Part shown: positions 57,618-64,000 of the stretch, piece after piece
How positions within the stretch are numbered: position 1 is the stretch's first letter
How the letters are laid out: the number at the start of each line of letters is the position of its first letter
Program-made: the position numbers and the translations under genes
Origin: Leptodactylus fallax
Taxonomy: Eukaryota > Chordata > Amphibia > Anura > Leptodactylidae
Assembly (NCBI GenBank): GCA_947044405.1
Contig: CAMRHE010000077.1
Coordinates: 3,534,001 to 3,598,000, forward strand
DNA: 64,000 bases
Direction: 5' to 3'
The notes under the pieces: generated by a model
The model's database searches: none
Told to the model about the DNA's origin: nothing
What the model saw: the letters and a program-made list of their open reading frames with translations, nothing else

Positions 57618-57870
57618 TTAAAGGAATTGTTCAACCTTTTAAGTAAGCTATCAATATCAGATTGGTGGGGGTCTGAGACCTGGAATCCCCACCCATCAGC
57701 TGTTCACAACAGCTGCTCTTGTTGCATAAAGTGGAGATAACTGGTACTATGCAAAGTTGAGAGAGTAGAAGCAGATGGCTCTAGTGGCCATGCTGGGTTC
57801 CTGCAGCTCAGCTCCCATTCAAGTAAAATGTTTGTTTGAAAGTGCTTTCTGTTGTGCTATTTTTTCTATA
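57618..57870. mobile_element. T2-like MITE left part
   Basis: After TTAA come AGGAATTGTTCAACC, then TATCAATATCAGATTGGTGG and GTCTGAGACC. GAAGCAGATGGCTCTAGT matches 43710-43730 on the same strand. The right end is unclear. Confidence 0.5.
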
Positions 57871-58498
57871 GAAGACTGTTTCCAATCTTCTAGGAAGGCT
57901 GCATAGTTTGAGAAATAGAGAAGGGGCAACACATAGGAAGTCAGATTGGTTCCCACTTAATGAGTGGAACAAAATATGGATTAAAAAAAGAAATTATAAT
58001 GTTTTTTTTTTCAAATTGGACAAATAAAATGGGTAATAAAAATCTTGTTGCTTTTGTTTATCTTTATAGTATAGTATTTTTTGCATCCTTCACATTTCCA
58101 TCCTCCTTTTTACCGTTATAGTACAGTAACTGTTTTAGACACTTCTACCCATATTGTACTAGGTATTTGACCCATGATCAACTAATATACTATGTACTGC
58201 CTTCATTTAGTGTGGTCTTAGAGGAATGGCTATAACTGGCATTTAATACCTACAGTAACTAGATGTAGGCTTTCTATGCTATTGATCTTCTCTATAGTAA
58301 AGAAATTGAATGGAATCATAGGAAAGACCATGAAAATCTTATTGGAGGAATGTTGAGAACCCAGTCCTGCACAGATCAGCTTTTTAGGTTACGTCTGGTG
58401 ACCATACTATACACAGCATGGAGCCAGGAGGAGTTGGCCTGTGTAGTGGCTGGACGCTGTTCCTGCAGCTCAGCTCCAATTGGTGTCATTGGGAAGAG
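57871..58498. other. Mostly unassigned; MITE interior text near 58370-58490
   Basis: TTCCTGCAGCTCAGCTCC near 58460 also occurs near 57816, which points to another decayed T2-like copy. No gene. Confidence 0.35.
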
Positions 58499-58503
58499 GT
58501 TAA

Positions 58504-58924
58504 AAGGACCTGTCATTGTGATTTGGGAAAATAAACCACCCACAGGTCTTTACGGATCATCTGTTTAGTGCTCCAAATAGCCCTGTTGTAAAGCCAGCAT
58601 TAAAAAAACAAACTTTTATACTTAACTAGCATCTATACTAATGAATCCTGAGCAGTGGTTTAGTGAAGCCAGTGAAGGTACACCTCAAACTTCCATGGCC
58701 ACGCGACAGGCCTTGGGCGCATGTACAGTGAAGCCGAGGTATAAGGTGTAATTTCACAGAACCACTGCGCAGGCACTGGGAGCAATTGGAAAGTCTCATC
58801 TTTAGGTAAGTATAAAGGTTTTTTTTTTTTAATGTAGGCATGGACAGCCTTACAGCAGAGATATTGGGGACACTAAAGGACCTATGCATGGTTTAGTGCC
58901 CCAGATCACCCTGAGAGGTTCCCT
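58504..58924. mobile_element. T2-like TTAA MITE
   Basis: It is flanked by TTAA (58500-58503 and 58925-58928). The ends AAGGACCTGTCATTG and (complement) AGGGAACCTCTCAGG are weak inverted repeats. Inner pairs AAGTATAAAAGTTTG-like at 58605-58625 and TAAGTATAAAGGTTTTT at 58805 are also inverted. Confidence 0.6.
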
Positions 58925-58929
58925 TTAAA

Positions 58930-59338
58930 TAAATTGGAAATCAGTTAAAGAGATAATCTCATTTTATGGCTGAAATGAGAATACTTGTGTCTCTTGCCAC
59001 CTCAGGGGCTTGAGAGTTATGGAAGCAGCTGATGTGGTTGTTCTGTGCTGTTTCTAGGCTTGGTAAGTACTGAAGTGACTGCGCCACTCACCTGAACACT
59101 GCAACCTCTTCCAATAGCTGATCAGCTGGGAGCTTGGGTGCTGGACCCGTGCTGATCTTTAATTGACGACTTTTCCTAAGGATACATTATTAATTATTTA
59201 GCCTTAAAGTTTGCATGCAGCACCTTGGCCATGAAATATTTCTATAGATATGTGAAATCGTGTGTATGGATATTGACAAAGGAATGGTGGAGCTGTTATA
59301 CAGTCCCACGAATGCTGTTATCACTCAGCATATACAGA

Positions 59339-59379
<41 letters not shown>

Positions 59380-59515
59380 GTGGAAAGTATCTGATATTAA
59401 CATCCTACTGTTTATACATTACTATCTATTGGTAAGTTATTATTAGGTGGATGACATATGTTATCTACCTAAAGAAGAATAAGAAATATTGATAGTGCTC
59501 ACATTTGTGTGTATG
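58930..59515. other. Unassigned DNA with an (AT)n run
   Basis: (AT)n microsatellite at about 59341-59374. Nothing else recognised. Confidence 0.5.
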
Positions 59516-59517
59516 TA

Positions 59518-61166
59518 CAGTCATATGAAAAAGTTTGGGCACCCCTATTAATCTTAATCATTTTTAGTTCTAAATATTTGGATGTTTGCAACAGCCATTT
59601 CAATTTGATATGTCTAATAACTGATGGACACAGTAATATTTCAGGATTGAAATGAGGTTTATTGTACTAACAGAAAATGTGCAATATGCATTAAACCAAA
59701 ATTTGACCGGTGCAAAAGTATGGGCACCTCAACAGAAAAGTGACATTAATATTTAGTAGATCCTCCTTTTGCAAAAATAACAGCCTCTAGTCGCTTCCTG
59801 TAGCTTTTAATCAGTTCCTGGATCCTGGATGAAGGTATTTTTGACCATTCCTCTTTACAAAACAATTCCAGTTCAATTAAGTTTGATGGTCATCGCGCAT
59901 GGACAGCCCGCTTCAAATTATCCCACAGATGTTCAATGATATTCAGGTCTGGGGACTGGGATGGCCATTCCAGAACATTGTAATTGTTCCTCTGCATGAA
60001 TGCCTGAGTAGATTTGGAGCTGTGTTTTGGATCATTGTCTTGCTGAAATATCCATCCCCGGCGTAACTTGAAATTCGTCACTGATTCTTGTACATTATTC
60101 TCAAGAATCTGCTGATACTGAGTTGAATCCATGCGACCCTCAACTTTAACAAGATTCCCGTGCCGGCATTGGCCACACAGCCCCAAAGCATGATGGAACC
60201 TCCACCAAATTTTACAGTGGGTAGCAAGTGTTTTTCTTGGAATGCTGTGTTTTTTTGATGCCATGCATAACGCCTTTTTGTATGACCAAACAACTCAATC
60301 TTTGTTTCATCAGTCCACAGGACCTTCTTCCAAAATGAAGCTGGCTTGTCCAAATGTGCTTTTGCATACCTCAGGCGACTCTGTTTGTGGCGTGCTTTCA
60401 GAAACGTCTTCTTTCGCATCACTCTCCCATACAGCTTCTCCTTGTGCAAAGTGTGCTGTATTGTTGACCGATGCACAGTGACACCATCTGCAGCAAGATA
60501 ATGCTGCAGCTCTTTGGAGGTGGTCTGTGGATTGTCCTTGACTGTTCTCACCATTCTTCTTCTCTGCCTTTCTGATATTTTTCTTGGGCTGCCACTTCTG
60601 GGCTTAACAAGAACTGTCCCTGTGGTCTTCCATTTCCTTACTATGTTCCTCACAGTGGAAACTGACAGGTTAAATCTCTGAGACAACTTTTTGTATCATT
60701 CCCCTGAACAACTATGTTGAACAATCTTTGTTTTCAGATCATTTGAGAGTTGTTTTGAGGAGCCCATGATGCCACTCTTCAGAGGAGATTCAAATAGGAG
60801 AACAACTTGCAATTGGCCACCTTAAATACCTTTTCTCATGATTGGATACACCTGGCTTTGAAGGTCAAAGCTCAGTGAGGTTACAAAACCAATTTTGTGC
60901 TTCAGTAAGTCAGTAAAAAGTAGTTAGGAGTATTCAAATCAATAAAATGATAAGGGTACCCAAATTTTTGCAACGGTCAAATTTTGGTTTAATGCATATT
61001 GCACATTTTCTGTTAGTACAATAAACCTCATTTCAATCCTGAACTATTACTGTGTCCATCAGTTATTAGATATATCAAATTGAAATGGCTGTTGCAAACA
61101 CCCAAATATTTAGAACTAAAAATGATTAAGATTAATAGGGGTGCCCAAACTTTTTTCATATGACTG
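59518..61166 (-). mobile_element. Tc1/mariner element, copy D, transposase broken
   Basis: The element is 1649 bp and flanked by TA (59516-59517 and 61167-61168). Ends are as in copies A-C. An extra T lies in the right end (TTTTTTCATATGACTG). Confidence 0.95.
59746..60767 (-). pseudogene. Tc1 transposase, copy D, one stop and one frameshift
   Basis: The MGSS start is at 60767. A TGA at 60696-60698 replaces a Gly codon 23 codons in (GEGYKK region). A one-base deletion near 60160 shifts the frame between the VANAGTG block and the VEGRMDSTQ block. All three catalytic residues are still encoded, but in two frames. Other changes are SGSPRK for SGRPRK and a Trp-to-stop-free but altered tail. Confidence 0.9.
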
Positions 61167-61169
61167 TAC

Positions 61170-62690
61170 ATGCTGAGGGATAACAGTATTTATAATAGGT
61201 AATGCTGAGACTGTGAATGTATAACAGCTTCAGTGTTTATTATTGTAATATCCATATACATGCTTTAGAAGCTAACTATACTTGATACCTTTTAATAGCT
61301 TTCCTTGAGGTTTTTTCTTGGATGGATGACCTGTAGTGTTTATTGGTGCCATTTTGGGGTACATGCAACTTTTTGATCACTTTTTTTAGAAGGTAGAATG
61401 GAAAAATGCATTTTTATATATTTATATATTTTTTATATATTTTATATTTTATATATTTATTTATATTATATTTTTATATAATATAATATTATTAGGTAAT
61501 ATTGTTTGTATATTATATTATATTATATTATATTTGTTTTTTACTTTGTTTTTTACGGTGTTAATAATATGTTTTATTGTGGAGGGCATCATGGAAGTGG
61601 TGATACCTAATATGTAATTTTAACTTTACGTCGGATTAAGTGAATGCTATCTATTTTCAGATACTTTATTTCTCTGAAGTAGAGGAGTAGATGGATGGGG
61701 CTGAGGTTGAATGAATAAGGAGTTTGGTTAGATAAGTAAAAATGAAGGAAAAATAATGAAAGATATGAAAGATAAATGATTGGTTGGGGAATACTGTTCT
61801 AACTCCTAAACAGATCAGGTTGTCTTTTTAATATGACAATGTCCATTATGAAAATAAAAAATGCTATCATGAGTCGTGAATGAATATAAAGAATGAATGA
61901 CTCAGTGGGGAAGATTAAACGCTAAGTAACCAGCATGGTTTTACAGCAAGCAAGAAAATGACACATAGCGCAGCCAAGCTGGTCTCATCTGTCATCAGTT
62001 CTGTTTACATTTCCATCATTGTGGACATTACCAAATGAAACACTTTAATCCAATTCTGTCATGTGTCTTTGGCCCTATATTTAGGTTTATTTGCTATGTT
62101 ACTTTCATTCTGTGGTTTACAAGACTTGGCATTATAGAGAATAAACACCCTGATTTAGAGCTAACTTCTAATAGTTCCTGCGGTCATTCATCCATATCCT
62201 CAAGAGCATGCCAGGCAGAGGAATTGGTCTTTAATTTGCTCCCACCTTACTTTGTTGGCATAGCAGCTATAATAGACTATTGTAGGAGTGTGTGGTTTCA
62301 TGTAAAGAAGCAGCTGTTGGGGTCTGATGAAAATATCTAAATTCTAGTCAAAGGAATAATACCATGTATCAATTTACATCCATTTTTAGCATGATTTGTA
62401 GTTTATCCAGGGAAATTCTCCCTTCATTTGTTATCACTGACTTTTTTGACACTTGTAAAGTGACTTGATCTTTTGTTATGTCTATACGAGAAAAAGTTAT
62501 GAATCAGTTTATTTTTATATAGTTAACATGTTGTAGCTGTGTTGTCATCTATGAATAGGTGCTAAGTGTTATCAACATCAATGTGAACAGTTTCTAATTT
62601 ACTGTTTCTCAAACTGACTTCAGAATTCTCAGGTCTCTGCCAAATTTTTTCAAGGACTTCCCAAGATAAGAAACACACTTCTCTTAAGGT
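61170..62690. other. AT-rich DNA; possible conserved non-coding segment at 62005-62335
   Basis: 61405-61530 is nearly pure A/T with TATATTTTATA repeats. The segment 62005-62335 is non-repetitive with even composition and an open frame of 101 codons without any motif. It may be conserved regulatory DNA. No gene is called. Confidence 0.22.
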
Positions 62691-62699
62691 GTCACGGTA

Positions 62700-63480
62700 G
62701 ACAAGGATAGAGAAAATATGGGTCAGATTGGTCTAAGCTATTCCCCTACAGTGTTGATCCAGAGGAAGACAAAAACCCATGAGGCTGATGACAATTGCCC
62801 CATGTCGGGGAAAAAAAATTCCTTTCTAAATTTGGCAATAGGTATAAAACCCTGACCAACATTCAGCACCAATACCCCTGAGGACACCACGATAGTGTCA
62901 AAACATGTTGGGAGGGCTTTAATATTACATCATTAGGAGCATGTTATAGACACAAGAGCATTTTTAATGGATTTTTACTAGAATTTAATAAAAGTTATGT
63001 CTTGTTACATTTAATAGTAATATATGGATGGTAAATTTAAGGTTATTTTGCCATTGGCATTTGGTAATAGTCAGCATAAAACCCTAGCTCAACTTACCCT
63101 CTCCAAAATCTAATACCCATAACCTATAATATTTTTCCCTTCAAGGTCCCATCTCGAACATGCACAATGAATCTACCATCACCACATCCTGTGGCAGTTC
63201 CATAGCCTTACTGCTCTTACAGTAAAGAATCCCCATCTATGATTCTGGTGAAATGTACTTTCCTCTAGGCATAGAGGATGTCCCCTTGTCACTGCCATAG
63301 GCCTAGGAGTAAAGAAATCATTAGAAATGTCTTTGTGCTGTCTAGTCATGTATTTGTACATTGGGATTAGATCTCCACATAGGCATCTTTTTTTGAAATT
63401 GAATAACCCCAAATTTGTTAATCTGTCTCTATATTCTAATCCACCCATTCTCCTATTTAACGCTATATTCACATCTTTGT
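62700..63480 (-). pseudogene. CR1-type LINE fragment, same family as 22344-23251
   Basis: The minus strand reads GGLEYRDRLTNLGLFNFKKR, then FFTPRPMAVTRGHPL and HRWGFFTVRAVRLWN, matching the 22.7-23.0 kb copy (YRDRLTNLGLFSLEKR, YRWGFFTIGAVRIRN). The 3' region (AATTGCCCCATGTCGGGG near 62795) also matches. Sequence between about 62870 and 63060 has no counterpart in the other copy and may be a later insertion. Confidence 0.75.
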
Positions 63481-63494
63481 TGGAGGACCAGAAC

Positions 63495-63690
63495 AATGTA
63501 CTAACAGGCAGCTAAAATAGCGGACACATACAGAGCCTGATGGACTTCATTGACTATAATGGGGTCAGTTGGGTGTCTTTTGTTTTTAACTGGAAAAAGT
63601 CTTGTGTGCGGGACTTTTTCATCCGACAATTTTGGTGGACACTGCGATGAAGTGTCTGAATGGAGACTTCAATTCAGCGGTGAATGTAGC
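63495..63690. mobile_element. MITE fragment, same family as 13010-13265
   Basis: Shared phrases in the same order are TGACTATAATGGGGTC, GTTTTTAACTGGAAA, GGACTTTTTC, GGTGGACACTGCGATG and GAATGGAG. Ends are not clear. Confidence 0.55.
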
Positions 63691-63699
63691 CTAACTTGG

Positions 63700-64000
63700 T
63701 CGCTGTCTTCTGCATTCCTCCTCTGGGCTGTATCCCTTGATATTCAGCTAAAAGGTATGAAGCAGCTACAAAAATTCCGGTTTATACATATAGGGTCATA
63801 GATTACCAGATGAGATAATTTCTCCATTAAAGGGTCCTCCCATGTTTACATATCATATACCCTATCTCTGTTTGCATTTAAAATCATTAAAAACACTTTT
63901 GTCTACACATAGTTATTGCACACTTGCTGTGGCTCCCTCTGGTGTTCTTGTAATTCTTTTTCAGTATGTACACTTGAATTTGTTTGGTCTCAGTAAGAAG
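63700..64000. other. Unassigned DNA with a TTAA MITE end at about 63827
   Basis: TTAAAGGGTCCTCCCATG near 63827 resembles a T2-like MITE start that runs to the window edge. No gene. Confidence 0.4.

Noticed and set aside
62035..62340. 101-codon frame with hydrophobic start
   Set aside because: No conserved motif or splice context could be recognised. More likely chance in non-coding DNA.

Overview
The window reads as a stretch of a large, repeat-rich vertebrate genome, most likely a frog (anuran amphibian). This rests on the repeats: several Tc1/mariner families, TTAA-flanked MITEs like the Xenopus T2/Kolobok type, TWA-flanked Harbinger-like MITEs with TTCACACT-style ends, CR1 and L2 LINEs, a V-SINE-like core, and one endogenous retrovirus. 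I found no convincing host exon, tRNA, rRNA, CRISPR array or prokaryotic operon. The window is probably intergenic or deep intronic, and species assignment is inference.

Layout. 1-13.7 kb: mostly unique AT-rich DNA with a decayed Tc1 element (1341-2735), a 148-bp hAT MITE with a perfect 8-bp target duplication (4780-4927), a CR1 scrap (9.0-9.45 kb), and a 417-bp fold-back element (11452-11868). 13.7-25 kb: the first of four copies of a 1.65-kb Tc1 family (13696-15344, transposase open), a deletion derivative of a second Tc1 family (16028-16837), Harbinger-like MITEs, a diverged 459-bp tandem duplication (19.0-19.9 kb), and a CR1 insertion with a 27-bp target duplication whose tail was later hit by a third Tc1 family (22317-24815). 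25-29 kb: little recognisable apart from MITEs and simple repeats. 29-34.2 kb: a CR1 LINE carrying a MITE and then a 4.1-kb internally deleted retrovirus with near-identical 425-bp LTRs and a 4-bp target duplication. 34.3-40.6 kb: a MITE, inverted repeats, and a 3.6-kb minisatellite of 31-bp units with a 1.0-kb higher-order duplication that carries a SINE. 40.9-43.5 kb: an L2 LINE on the minus strand split by the second Tc1 copy. 43.7-53 kb: dense TTAA-type MITEs, the third Tc1 copy (transposase open), and a MITE-within-MITE nest. 53.3-64 kb: a Tc1/mariner element with DD37E spacing that lacks its first catalytic Asp, a CR1 3' end with a long open reverse-transcriptase frame, the fourth Tc1 copy (broken), and CR1/MITE fragments.

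How the pieces relate. Transposases at 13.9 and 48.4 kb could in principle act on all four copies of their family, because the long terminal inverted repeats with internal direct repeats are kept in every copy. Insertion order can be read from interrupted elements: MITE before or after LINE, retrovirus after LINE, Tc1 after LINE tail, MITE into MITE. Several unique stretches look non-repetitive and rich in homeodomain-like ATTA cores. They are listed as candidate conserved non-coding DNA at low confidence only.
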